A DNA stretch of 37,614 nt, from the NCBI RefSeq assembly GCF_003031585.1, contig NZ_PWAA01000017.1, positions 1 to 37,614 on the forward strand. The letters run 5' to 3'. The stretch's first letter is position 1, and each line of letters begins with the position of its first letter. This DNA is from Thalassobius sp. I31.1. Lineage in GTDB: Bacteria; Pseudomonadota; Alphaproteobacteria; Rhodobacterales; Rhodobacteraceae. This document shows positions 8,364 to 16,390 of this stretch, one piece after another. Both the position numbers and the translations under genes were made by a program. The notes beneath the pieces are model-generated. The model was not told where the DNA came from. It worked only from the letters and a program-made list of their open reading frames with translations, and ran no database searches.

Positions 8364-9184
8364 CCAGTTCAGCGTTGAGATACGAAGTCGCTCTTTCTGC
8401 AGAGCAGGGACATCGCGAATATCAGGAAGATGCAATTGCTGCCCGGTTCTCAAGCCGACGCGATATTGGTTATGTCGTCGTCGCTGATGGCATGGGCGGA
8501 CATGAGGCGGGCGATGTCGCATCGCGCCTTGTGGCTTCATCCTGGTCTTCGGTGATTGATCGCCGGATCTCGGAAACTGAAGCCACCGAAAGCACGCTGG
8601 CTGATACGTTGCCTCTGGCTGCGATGGAAGCAAACGCTGCGATTGCCGCCTATATCAATGATAAACAGGTCTCGCCCGATATGGGATCCACCCTTCTGGG
8701 GACTGTCTTTTATGAGAACCGGTTTTACTGGATTTCTATCGGAGATTCGCCGCTTTATCTGTTCCGTGACGGGCAATTGATCCAGCTGAATGAAGATCAT
8801 TCTATGGGCCCCGACATTGACCGGCTTGTTATCGAAGGGGTGCTGAAACCCGAAGAGGCCCGACATCACCCTGACAGAAATTGCCTGACGTCTGCTTTGA
8901 TGGGGGCCGGGATTTCAAAGGTCGATTGCCCTGAGGACCCGCGCGAAGTTCTTCCTGGTGATATCTTACTGATTGCCAGCGATGGGCTTCAGCATCTGGA
9001 ACCTCAGGAGATCGAAACAGTCCTGAAAAAACACCAGAACGAAAGCTGTCAGGATATTCTTGATCAGATCATGCTGGCGATACGTGACGCCAACGTTCCG
9101 GATCAGGACAATACCTCAGTGGCCGTCGTCGCGCTGAAGCCACCTGCAAACGCCGCTTACACCCCTCACACTTCCAACCAATGA
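8360..9184 (+). CDS. PP2C-family Ser/Thr protein phosphatase
   Basis: This is a metal-dependent PP2C phosphatase of 274 residues starting at GTG 8360, which overlaps the FHA stop (GTGA). All metal-ligand motifs are present: QED (D24), VADGMGGHEAGD (D43, G44), GSTL (109-112), GDS (128-130), ASDG (D208), and QDNTS with D250. There is no membrane segment, so it is cytoplasmic and about the size of stand-alone bacterial PP2C enzymes such as Stp/PrpC. It should reverse the kinase's phosphorylation. The last 15 or so residues after the catalytic core are rich in Pro, Ala and Thr. The next gene begins 16 bases downstream in the same orientation. Confidence 0.93.
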   Translation: MTSSALRYEVALSAEQGHREYQEDAIAARFSSRRDIGYVVVADGMGGHEAGDVASRLVASSWSSVIDRRISETEATESTLADTLPLAAMEANAAIAAYINDKQVSPDMGSTLLGTVFYENRFYWISIGDSPLYLFRDGQLIQLNEDHSMGPDIDRLVIEGVLKPEEARHHPDRNCLTSALMGAGISKVDCPEDPREVLPGDILLIASDGLQHLEPQEIETVLKKHQNESCQDILDQIMLAIRDANVPDQDNTSVAVVALKPPANAAYTPHTSNQ

Positions 9185-9200
9185 ACAGAACGTCATACAA

Positions 9201-10520
9201 ATGAAATATATCTCTACCTGCTGCATTTCTCTTGCTCTGATGTCGACTGCCGCTTCTGCGCAGGTGGCTTGTGAAACCTATGAAATTCGCCCTGGTGACA
9301 GCCTGCGTCAACTGGCGACTCGTATTTATGGTACTCCGGATTACCGTATAATTTATGATGCCAACCGTGACCGGATTGGCCGCAATCCGAACCACATTGA
9401 GGTTGGCATGGTTCTGAATTTGCCCTGTGATCCCCGGGATGCGGTGGTCAATGAGCAAGCCTCTCAGATCACTGAGCAGGCTCAGGCAGAAGCTCAGCGT
9501 CTGATCGCTGAAGCCGAAGCGCGGGTTGCCCAGGCAGAAGCCCGTGCTGCGGAACTTGCAGTGCAGTCCACGGAAACTGAGACGGTTGAACTGGAAGAGG
9601 CCCGCCGCGTAGCGGAAGAAGCCGAAGCGCAGATCACAGCAGCCCAGGAAGCAGCTGCAGAAGCTATCGCAGCTGCCGAAGCTGAAATTGAGAAAGTCCG
9701 GGCAGAAGCATTCGCAGCTGTAGAGGCGGCGACTTCTCTTGCCAGCCCGGAAGCTGCGCAATCAGTGCAGGAACGTCAGATCATTCTAATTACGGGCAAT
9801 AATTATGCCCCTTATACGGATGAAAACCTGCCAGACCGCGGGCTCTACACCAAGCTGGTTGAAACCGCTTTTCTGCGTGCAGACCCGCATCAGAGCTATA
9901 AAATTCAGTTTGTGAACGACTGGAATTCACACCTTGATCTGCTGATGCCAAGTCTGGCGTTTGATGCTACCTTCCCATGGTCGCGGCCGGACTGCGAAAA
10001 CACGGCTCAACTTTCAGCAAATGATCAAAGCCGTTGCAGTTCATACAACTTTTCAAATCCATTCTATGAAGTTGTAGACGGGTATTTTGCGATGTCCGGA
10101 TCCGGATATGAGGTTGCTCTCAGCTACAACGATTTTTTGGGGACAACCATTTGCCGGCCTGAAGGGTATTCACTGAACCTGATGAGTAAAGCTGGTCTGG
10201 TTGAACCGGAGATCACACTTGTACGTCCGGTTCTTGTGGAAGAATGCTTCGACGCTTTGGTGAGCGGAGATGTGGACATCGTCGCGCTGGATTCACAGGT
10301 TTCCGAAACGATCATCGCGCAAATGGATATGGAAACAACGATTATCGAAAACCCGAATCTTCTTGAAGTCAAAGCGCTCAATGTCATGACGCATATTGAC
10401 AACCCGGAAGGTCTTGCCGTGCTCGATACACTGAACCATGGCCTCGCAATTATGCAAAATTCGGGCGAATGGCACGAGATCGTGTCAACCGCGCTTAAAT
10501 ATCAAATGGAAAATCAGTGA
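9201..10520 (+). CDS. Secreted LysM / coiled-coil / solute-binding fusion protein
   Basis: A 439-residue exported protein. A signal peptide (1-20, cleavage after ASA) is followed by a LysM domain (about 24-76, PGDSLRQLATRIYG) bracketed by Cys24 and Cys76. An Ala/Glu-rich heptad-like segment (about 82-185) is very likely a coiled coil. The C-terminal 245 residues resemble a family-3 solute-binding domain, with ILITGNNYAPYTDENL at its start and Cys in RPDCENT, TTICRPEGY and VEECFDAL. LysM domains bind N-acetylglucosamine-containing glycans, which suggests anchoring to peptidoglycan. No permease or ATPase is nearby, so a sensory role is more likely than transport. It differs from the two paralogues downstream by the inserted coiled coil. 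The ribosome site before ATG 9201 is weak, suggesting coupling to the phosphatase gene. Confidence 0.88.
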   Translation: MKYISTCCISLALMSTAASAQVACETYEIRPGDSLRQLATRIYGTPDYRIIYDANRDRIGRNPNHIEVGMVLNLPCDPRDAVVNEQASQITEQAQAEAQRLIAEAEARVAQAEARAAELAVQSTETETVELEEARRVAEEAEAQITAAQEAAAEAIAAAEAEIEKVRAEAFAAVEAATSLASPEAAQSVQERQIILITGNNYAPYTDENLPDRGLYTKLVETAFLRADPHQSYKIQFVNDWNSHLDLLMPSLAFDATFPWSRPDCENTAQLSANDQSRCSSYNFSNPFYEVVDGYFAMSGSGYEVALSYNDFLGTTICRPEGYSLNLMSKAGLVEPEITLVRPVLVEECFDALVSGDVDIVALDSQVSETIIAQMDMETTIIENPNLLEVKALNVMTHIDNPEGLAVLDTLNHGLAIMQNSGEWHEIVSTALKYQMENQ

Positions 10521-10560
10521 CATCGGTCACTACAAAAGAATAACACCTGGAGGAAGAATA

Positions 10561-11664
10561 ATGAGAAAGTTACAGTTCGGTAACGTCTTTAAGACCATGC
10601 TTGTTGCAACCGGGCTTTCCGCCGGTGCGGCAAGTGCGCAGGAAGCCTGTACCAACTACACTGTTTCCAGTGGCGACACGCTTGCGAGTATCGCTCTGGC
10701 GGCTTATGGGGTGTCTGACTATCAGAATATCTTTAACGCAAACCGCAGTGTTGTTTCCAACCCGAACCTGCTGGAAGGCGGCCTGGTGCTGCAACTGCCG
10801 TGTGCTGACGGCAGCCTGCCAAATGGTTTGTCCGCAGAAGCTGTTATTCAGCAGCAGGAACAGTTTGCGGCATCTCGCCCGACAAATAATGCCTACAAGC
10901 CACCTATCAAACTGGTAACCGGCAACGACTGGGCGCCATTCGCGGATGAAAGCCTGCCTGGTGGCGGCATGATGGCGCGTCTCGCGGCAACAGCCCTGCA
11001 ACGTGGGGGCAACGACCGTGAGTATTCCATCAGCTTTGTAGATGACTGGTCATCTCACCTTGAAGTTCTGTTGCCACTTGGTGCGTTTGACGTATCCATG
11101 GCGTGGACACTGCCGGATTGTACGGTACGCCATGATCCGGAATCTTCTTCTGGCAAGCGTTGCAACGAATTCCTGCGGACACTGCCGGTTTACGAAACCA
11201 TCACGGCATATTTCATGCGACCAGACAGTGAATTCTTTGGCGCACAATCGTATGAAGATTTCCGCGGTTCCACCTTCTGTCGCCCAAAAGGTTACTCCAC
11301 GATTGACCTTGAAGTGAACAACATGATGCCGCCGGCTCTGGAGCTGTTGGTTGCTGAAAAACCAAGTGATTGCATCGAAGCCGTTATGCTGGGCAACGCG
11401 GATATTGCAGGTATGACACCTGACCTTTTCGAAAGCGCCCGTTCAGAACTGGGTATCACGGCTGACGTTCTGGAAAACCCGAACGTAAACTACGTAACGT
11501 CATACGGTTTCCTGATCAGCAAAACCAACCCGTTTGGACGTGAATATGTTGCGCTCTTGAACCGTGGTCTGAACGATATGCGTCAGTCAGGCGAATGGTA
11601 CGCGATTGTGTCCCAGTCTCTGCGTGACCACAACGAAATGTTGCTCGCTGGTGAATCGAACTAA
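10561..11664 (+). CDS. Secreted LysM / solute-binding protein, paralogue 2
   Basis: This encodes 367 residues from ATG 10561, preceded by a near-perfect Shine-Dalgarno GGAGGAAG (10549-10556), far stronger than that of the gene before it. A signal peptide (1-26, ASA|QE) leads to a LysM domain (about 30-81, SGDTLASIALAAYG, NANRS, LVLQLPC) bracketed by Cys30 and Cys81. A Gln-rich joint (QQQEQFAA) connects to a family-3-like solute-binding domain from about residue 112 (IKLVTGNDWAPFADE). Further cysteines in LPDCTV, RCNEF, TFCRPKGY and SDCIEAV match those in the next gene and probably form disulfides. It is closely related to the next gene over its whole length, a clear tandem duplication, and more distantly to the preceding one. 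A strong hairpin follows the stop. Confidence 0.9.
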   Translation: MRKLQFGNVFKTMLVATGLSAGAASAQEACTNYTVSSGDTLASIALAAYGVSDYQNIFNANRSVVSNPNLLEGGLVLQLPCADGSLPNGLSAEAVIQQQEQFAASRPTNNAYKPPIKLVTGNDWAPFADESLPGGGMMARLAATALQRGGNDREYSISFVDDWSSHLEVLLPLGAFDVSMAWTLPDCTVRHDPESSSGKRCNEFLRTLPVYETITAYFMRPDSEFFGAQSYEDFRGSTFCRPKGYSTIDLEVNNMMPPALELLVAEKPSDCIEAVMLGNADIAGMTPDLFESARSELGITADVLENPNVNYVTSYGFLISKTNPFGREYVALLNRGLNDMRQSGEWYAIVSQSLRDHNEMLLAGESN

Positions 11665-11671
11665 GGCGATA

Positions 11672-11695
11672 CCCCGGGCACTTGCGTGCCCGGGG
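11672..11695 (+). terminator. GC-rich hairpin between the two LysM paralogues
   Basis: CCCCGGGCAC (11672-11681) and GTGCCCGGGG (11686-11695) form a perfect ten-base stem with a TTGC loop, eight bases after the upstream stop. No T tract follows. It is more likely an mRNA 3'-end stabiliser or partial terminator than a full stop for transcription. Confidence 0.55.
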
Positions 11696-11749
11696 GGCTC
11701 TCAGAATTTAAACCAACACCCTATACGTCTGCTGCCGGAGGCAAACTCA

Positions 11750-12847
11750 ATGAAAAATACACAGCTTCGTACATTTTTTAAGGCGGCATTTGCCAGTACT
11801 GCCCTGTTCGCCAGTGCTGCTTCTGCGCAGGAGGCCTGTTCGACATATACCGTGTCTGATGGTGATACCCTCGCGACCATCGCGCTGGCCGCATACGGTG
11901 TGTCTGACTATCAGAATATCTTCAACGCCAACCGCAGTGTGATCAACAACCCTAATGTTCTGAGTCGCGGTCTCGTTCTGCAACTGCCGTGCCTGGATGG
12001 CAGTCTGCCAAACGGCCTGTCTGCAGATCAGGTTATTCAGCAACAGGAACAGTTCGCTGCGGCCCGTCCGAACAATACCGCTTATCAGCCACCAATTCGG
12101 ATCGTGACCGTCAGCAACTGGCCACCTTTTGCATCTGATGAACTGGAAGGCGGCGGTATGTTTCCGCGTCTGGCAACAACTGCTCTGAACCGTGGCGAAA
12201 ACAACCGTGACTTCACCATCAGCTATGTGGATGACTGGGATTCTCACCTGAGCGTTCTGCTGCCACTTGGTGCGTTTGATGTTTCTCTGGCGTGGACCAC
12301 GCCGGATTGTTCTAAGGATTATGTACCGGGCGGCGATGCGGCCACACGTTGTAGCTATCTCAGCACGGTGCCGGCTTATGAAACCATCACGGCATTTTAC
12401 TCGCTGGCCGACAGCAGCTATGCCCAGGCGACATCATACGAACAATTCCGTGGATCCCGCTTCTGTGTTGCGGAGGGTTTCCCAAGTGTCTTCCTTGAGG
12501 AAAACAACGTGATGCCACCAGCGCTGGAGCTGATGATCCTGGGGACGCCGCTGGATTGCATGGAGGCAGTTCTGCTGGGCACTGCTGATATCGCCAGCGC
12601 AACACCGGGTCTGTTTGACGATCTGCGTTCGCAGCTGAACATCACCGGTGAAATTGTTGAAAATCCTTTCGTCAACTATCAGACAATGCTGACCTTCTAT
12701 GCAGACCGTTCCAACCCGAAAGCACCGGAAATTATTGCGATGCTGAACCGCGGTCTGAACGAGATGCGTGAAAGTGGCGAATGGTATGCGGTTGTGTCAC
12801 AGGCCCTGCGTGCCCACAACGAAGCCCTGATGGCAGACGAGCAATAA
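11750..12847 (+). CDS. Secreted LysM / solute-binding protein, paralogue 3
   Basis: This encodes 365 residues from ATG 11750, with GGAGG (11737-11741) as ribosome site. The layout is the same as in the preceding paralogue: signal peptide (1-26), LysM domain bracketed by Cys30 and Cys81 (GDTLATIALAAYG, NANRSV), Gln-rich joint, then a family-3-like binding domain beginning near IRIVTVSNWPPFASDE. Many motifs are shared with paralogue 2 (VSDYQNIFNANRS, LLPLGAFDVS, GLNEMR/GLNDMR). Residues that could face the ligand differ, for example VSNWPPF against TGNDWAPF, so the two may recognise different ligands. It is the last gene of the run that begins with the kinase and is closed by a clear terminator. 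Confidence 0.9.
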   Translation: MKNTQLRTFFKAAFASTALFASAASAQEACSTYTVSDGDTLATIALAAYGVSDYQNIFNANRSVINNPNVLSRGLVLQLPCLDGSLPNGLSADQVIQQQEQFAAARPNNTAYQPPIRIVTVSNWPPFASDELEGGGMFPRLATTALNRGENNRDFTISYVDDWDSHLSVLLPLGAFDVSLAWTTPDCSKDYVPGGDAATRCSYLSTVPAYETITAFYSLADSSYAQATSYEQFRGSRFCVAEGFPSVFLEENNVMPPALELMILGTPLDCMEAVLLGTADIASATPGLFDDLRSQLNITGEIVENPFVNYQTMLTFYADRSNPKAPEIIAMLNRGLNEMRESGEWYAVVSQALRAHNEALMADEQ

Positions 12848-12852
12848 TTCAG

Positions 12853-12882
12853 AAAGGGCCGGGCATGTACCGGCCCTTTTCT
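12853..12882. terminator. Bidirectional terminator closing the LysM/kinase operon
   Basis: AAAGGGCCGG (12853-12862) and CCGGCCCTTT (12870-12879) form a ten-base stem with a seven-base loop, followed by a T-rich stretch on the + strand. The A-rich side can serve the convergent minus-strand gene ending at 12883. Confidence 0.85.
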
Positions 12883-13599
12883 TTACCGGGTGAGATCGTC
12901 AAGGCCGCATGTCAGAGCCTTGGACATCCCGGATTTTTCCATATGATCCCGCAATCTCTGATTATACCCGCCAGGCGTATCAAGCGCCTGTAAGGTGACC
13001 CCTGTGTCATCTTCTAGGTTCGACGCCACGAGGTGCCGCAGAAACCCCTGCACACCGCCGGGGCAGGCTGCATCAAGCCAGGTTTCGGCAGTGTTCACAA
13101 GTTTCAGGGCAGGTGACAAAACGGCCTGGGCTGCCAGGCAGCTCTGTATTTCCTGCGCATTCGCGACCGGGTAAATCTGATTTTGCGGGGCGAAAAGGTG
13201 CAAGATCAGCGCATCATCACCCTGCGTAAGGACTGGTGAGTTCCCACGCGCGATATTGGGGAAGGGGATCATGATGGCGCAAGTCCCGGCGGGTGACACC
13301 AGGTTTCGCACCTGCGGAAGATCTGCCCCGGCCATCAGGGAAATGACCTTGTGATCTGGTCTGAAATGCAGCTTCGTCAGCACATCTGCCGCATGTTCTG
13401 CCATAAGCCCCAGGAAGACTACATCGCTTTCATTCAACACATCCTGATTGTCAGCGATCATCACCTCATCAAACTGCTGCGCCAGGGCTTCTGCACGTTT
13501 CCGACTGCGGGGGCTGACTCGTATCACGTGCCCCTGCCCGGCAAGTCCTTCGACAACCGCGCTGGCAATTGTACCGCATCCGATCACACCAATTTTCAT
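12883..13599 (-). CDS. ProC-like pyrroline-5-carboxylate reductase family protein
   Basis: This is an NAD(P)-dependent reductase of the P5CR family, 238 residues. The N-terminal Rossmann motif is GVIGCGTIASAVVEGL (about residues 4-19), and a basic patch RVSPRSRKRAEAL near 27-39 would suit NADP. MIPFPNIARGNSPV (about 109-122) matches the family's proline-enzyme signature region. The C-terminal dimerisation helices include CPGGVQGFLRHLV and LDTPGGYNQRLRDHM. It is shorter than typical ProC (about 270) and the C-terminal signature is diverged, so activity on pyrroline-5-carboxylate is likely but not certain. It is a single gene, converging on the LysM operon and separated from the hemY-like gene by a terminator. 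Confidence 0.8.
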   Translation of the reverse strand: MKIGVIGCGTIASAVVEGLAGQGHVIRVSPRSRKRAEALAQQFDEVMIADNQDVLNESDVVFLGLMAEHAADVLTKLHFRPDHKVISLMAGADLPQVRNLVSPAGTCAIMIPFPNIARGNSPVLTQGDDALILHLFAPQNQIYPVANAQEIQSCLAAQAVLSPALKLVNTAETWLDAACPGGVQGFLRHLVASNLEDDTGVTLQALDTPGGYNQRLRDHMEKSGMSKALTCGLDDLTR

Positions 13600-13624
13600 A
13601 ATGTACTTTCTTTATGCTGACACG

Positions 13625-13653
13625 AAAACGGGCCGTCAGAGACCGCCCGTTTT
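13625..13653 (-). terminator. Terminator of the hemD-mitofilin-hemY operon
   Basis: On the minus strand AAAACGGGC and GCCCGTTTT (plus positions 13645-13653 and 13625-13633) pair perfectly, with an inner GTC/GAC extension and a TCT loop. It lies directly after the stop of the HemY-like gene. Confidence 0.8.
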
Positions 13654-13657
13654 GTAT

Positions 13658-15160
13658 TTATACCGCTGGTTTTTCACTTTCCGTGCTGTCTTCTGGCGGA
13701 TCATCTGCCTCGGGCAGGATTTCCGCATCTTCGGGTTCGCTTTCGATCAGGGGAATATCCTCTGACGCAATTGCATCCCCGGCAGGTGCAGGCGTTTCGA
13801 TCAGTGGCAGCATACTGGTTGCCGCTGACAGAACCGGATCTTCTTCCGATGTGGTTTCCTTCCAGGACAATGTATCAAAGCCCTGACAGCGTTTACAAAG
13901 CGGCGCCCAGTCATGATGCGCTGTGTTGCATTTCTCGCAAACCCAGGCCGGGCCGCGACGGGCGGTGACTGCGCGGGCAAGCCAGCCCTGCACAACCGCA
14001 TTATCCGCACCTTCACCCCGCTCAATCGCCGCCATAATCGTCAGCGCCCGGGCAGACGGGGAAGTTTCCACCAGATCGCCAATGGCTTTGCGTGCCGTCG
14101 GGAAATCTTCTGCCGCAATCAGAAGCTCTGCCTGCAACATCCGGGTTTGATCGTGATCAGGTTGCGCCTTCACAAGCGGTGCAAAACGTTTCACCCGGGC
14201 TTCTGCGGTTTCTTCCGGTTCAATCGCGGCAAATGCAGCGGCCAGATCCGGGTGCGGCGTGGTGGTCCAGGTGTTCAGGATCGCCTTTTTCGCCTTACGT
14301 TTATATCCATTCGCCAGATGCGCATGGGCAGCCATAACCGTTGCCGGGATCAGATCCGGGGACAGACGATGGGCTTCAAGCGCTGCGGCGTGTTTTGCAG
14401 TGTCGTCCATGTCAGGATCTGCCGCATTCGCAAGCGCCAGAACAGCATCACGGCGGCGGTGCAGGGTTTTTGGGATATTCCCGGCCCGCAGCTTTGCTGC
14501 CAGTGTTGACCGCGCGCCTGCCCAGTCTTCACCTTCGGCCTGAAGCCCCAGAAGAATATCCTGGGTTTCTTCATGCTTCGGCTTCAGGGTAAAGGCTTTT
14601 TCTGCAAGCTTCAGGGAGGTTTCTGTTTCACCGGCTTCAAGGCGTTGTTTCAACAGCCCGCGCACACCGACAAAACGTGTTTTATCGTCACTCAGCAGGC
14701 GTTTATAAACCACTTCGGCTTTGGCGCTGTCGCCCATCATTTCGGCGGCCTGCGCAGACAGAAGATTGGTCAGTTCAGGTTTGTGCAGATATTTTTCAGC
14801 TTTGGCAGCGGAAGACATCGCCTTTGATGCCTCACCAGAAGCAAGTGCCAGCATCCCGTCGGCCAGTGCCTGATAACCTTTGCGTTCACGGTTGCGGTCA
14901 TACCAGCGCGAAATTGCGGTTTCATCGCCAGCGAGAAAACGGAAACACGCAAGCAGGAAGCCCGCAACACGGATCATAAGCCAGACCAGAAGGAACAGCG
15001 CCACAATCACCAGGATTGATTCCAGCGGGCCGGGGGTCATCTCATACCCGGCAAACTTCAGCTCAAAGCCGGTGCCGGCATCCATCCAATACATGGCACC
15101 AACTGCAATCAAAGTGACAACAGCAACAAACAGGGTGATTTTAACCAGAGACCAGAGCAT
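13658..15160 (-). CDS. HemY-like TPR membrane protein with C-terminal zinc ribbon
   Basis: A 500-residue inner-membrane protein of the HemY N-domain family. Two membrane helices lie near residues 1-25 and 43-70. A long series of TPR-type helices follows (about 100-400). A four-cysteine knuckle (C408, C411, C422, C425; CEKC and CKRC) then precedes a disordered acidic tail. The zinc ribbon resembles the rubredoxin-like end of LapB (YciM) proteins, so the product may combine features of both families. Despite the name, this family is not the protoporphyrinogen oxidase of Firmicutes, and its role in haem synthesis is based on gene neighbourhood. Here it is last in an operon with hemD and a mitofilin-like gene, the usual alphaproteobacterial order. 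Confidence 0.85.
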   Translation of the reverse strand: MLWSLVKITLFVAVVTLIAVGAMYWMDAGTGFELKFAGYEMTPGPLESILVIVALFLLVWLMIRVAGFLLACFRFLAGDETAISRWYDRNRERKGYQALADGMLALASGEASKAMSSAAKAEKYLHKPELTNLLSAQAAEMMGDSAKAEVVYKRLLSDDKTRFVGVRGLLKQRLEAGETETSLKLAEKAFTLKPKHEETQDILLGLQAEGEDWAGARSTLAAKLRAGNIPKTLHRRRDAVLALANAADPDMDDTAKHAAALEAHRLSPDLIPATVMAAHAHLANGYKRKAKKAILNTWTTTPHPDLAAAFAAIEPEETAEARVKRFAPLVKAQPDHDQTRMLQAELLIAAEDFPTARKAIGDLVETSPSARALTIMAAIERGEGADNAVVQGWLARAVTARRGPAWVCEKCNTAHHDWAPLCKRCQGFDTLSWKETTSEEDPVLSAATSMLPLIETPAPAGDAIASEDIPLIESEPEDAEILPEADDPPEDSTESEKPAV

Positions 15161-15169
15161 CTTTTTTCC

Positions 15170-16390
15170 TTATTCCGTCGCTGCGCCGGGGGCGCTGGCT
15201 TTCAGTTCGCTCAATGCGGCAAGCGCCGCCATACGTTGTGTTGCTTCAGCAACCCAGGCGGCCATCAGATCCTGTCCGTCCTGCGGTAATGCGGCGATCT
15301 CAGTGATCGCATCGGCAATGCGCCTTTCCTGCAAGGCAAATTCGGCCCGGGACAGGATCGCATTGGCATCTTCGCCGTCCTGCGGTGTAAGGGAACGCAG
15401 CCCCAGACGATCACGCAGGAAACCACCGACGCGGGAAACAGAGCCATCTTCAACATTGGCAGCAAGGCTTGCGGCAATCGCATCCCGCGCCGGGGCAATA
15501 AACCCGTCTTCCAGGGCTTCCTGTGTCGGAACACCCGCGGCATTTTCAAACAGAGCAGCGGGGGCAGTCCCCATCAGATCAGCCAGGGCTGAACTATAGT
15601 CAGACCCGTTGTTCAGCGCCGCTTCAATCGCGCTGAGGGCGGCAATGTGTTTAGCTTCTTCAACACTCAGCTGCGCGGCGGCTGACTGCGCCTGGGCATT
15701 GGCCAGCATCGCATCAATTTCCGCACGCTGACTTTCCAGTTGTTCGCGCAGCGCCACAACATCGCATTCATAGGCAGCTACAGCGTCTTCAGATGCAACA
15801 TCGCCGGACACCGGGCGTTTTTCCAGGGTCTCAATGCGTTCATCCAGGCTGGCTAGTGTCGCGGTGATGCCGTCCAGATCACTGCGCAACTGATCGGTCA
15901 CTTCTGTGACCCAGGCTTCGACCGGTGCGATGGCCGCGTCAGGATCGGGGTTGTTCAGACTATCCAGGCGTTCTGTCAGTGATGCGATTTCAGATTGCTG
16001 CGCGCTGATCTGCGCCCGGGTTTCGCTGTTGTCCGCACCAATGGGCCAGCCATCCGGCACCACCAGAGACGTTCCAAAGCCAACCGCAGCGGCCACAACA
16101 CCGCCCAAAATCAGCGGAAATCCGGATTTTTTCTCAGCAGGTGTGGGCGTCGGGGCTGGTTCAGAGGCTGGTTCTTCCTCAGCCTCAGGTTCCTGGTTTA
16201 ACTCGTCAGCGTCAGAATCTTCATTGGTCTCATCCGTTTCTTCAACGGAATCCTCCGCAGGCTCATCTTCAGAAATTTCATCGTCTGTCAGAACATCGTC
16301 TTCCGTAGCTTCCGGCGTATCAGAGGCTTTCACATCCTCTTCAGATGTTTTCTTTTCTTCCTGTTCAGACATTTCCGGATCTTTCGTCAC
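15170..16390 (-). CDS. Mitofilin (Mic60)-like inner-membrane protein
   Basis: A 406-residue protein starting at a GTG that overlaps the hemD stop (GTGA). ATG 16372 is an alternative start. The first 85 residues are strongly acidic and Pro-rich, then comes one membrane helix (about 91-112), coiled coil (about 120-260), and a helical C-terminal domain (about 260-400) of the mitofilin type. In mitochondria Mic60 shapes cristae. The alphaproteobacterial homologue lies between hemD and hemY-like genes and can deform membranes. The acidic cytoplasmic tail is longer than the minimum for the family. The gap to the next gene is nine bases, consistent with one transcript. Confidence 0.85.
   Translation of the reverse strand: MTKDPEMSEQEEKKTSEEDVKASDTPEATEDDVLTDDEISEDEPAEDSVEETDETNEDSDADELNQEPEAEEEPASEPAPTPTPAEKKSGFPLILGGVVAAAVGFGTSLVVPDGWPIGADNSETRAQISAQQSEIASLTERLDSLNNPDPDAAIAPVEAWVTEVTDQLRSDLDGITATLASLDERIETLEKRPVSGDVASEDAVAAYECDVVALREQLESQRAEIDAMLANAQAQSAAAQLSVEEAKHIAALSAIEAALNNGSDYSSALADLMGTAPAALFENAAGVPTQEALEDGFIAPARDAIAASLAANVEDGSVSRVGGFLRDRLGLRSLTPQDGEDANAILSRAEFALQERRIADAITEIAALPQDGQDLMAAWVAEATQRMAALAALSELKASAPGAATE

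Noticed and set aside
4881-9184. Kinase / FHA / PP2C as part of a type VI secretion locus
   Set aside because: No Tss, Hcp, VgrG or ClpV gene occurs in the window; secreted LysM proteins follow instead.
453-12847. Anti-phage defence island
   Set aside because: Dynamins and kinases occur in defence, but there are no nucleases, methylases, mobile genes or compositional breaks, and the region borders housekeeping operons.
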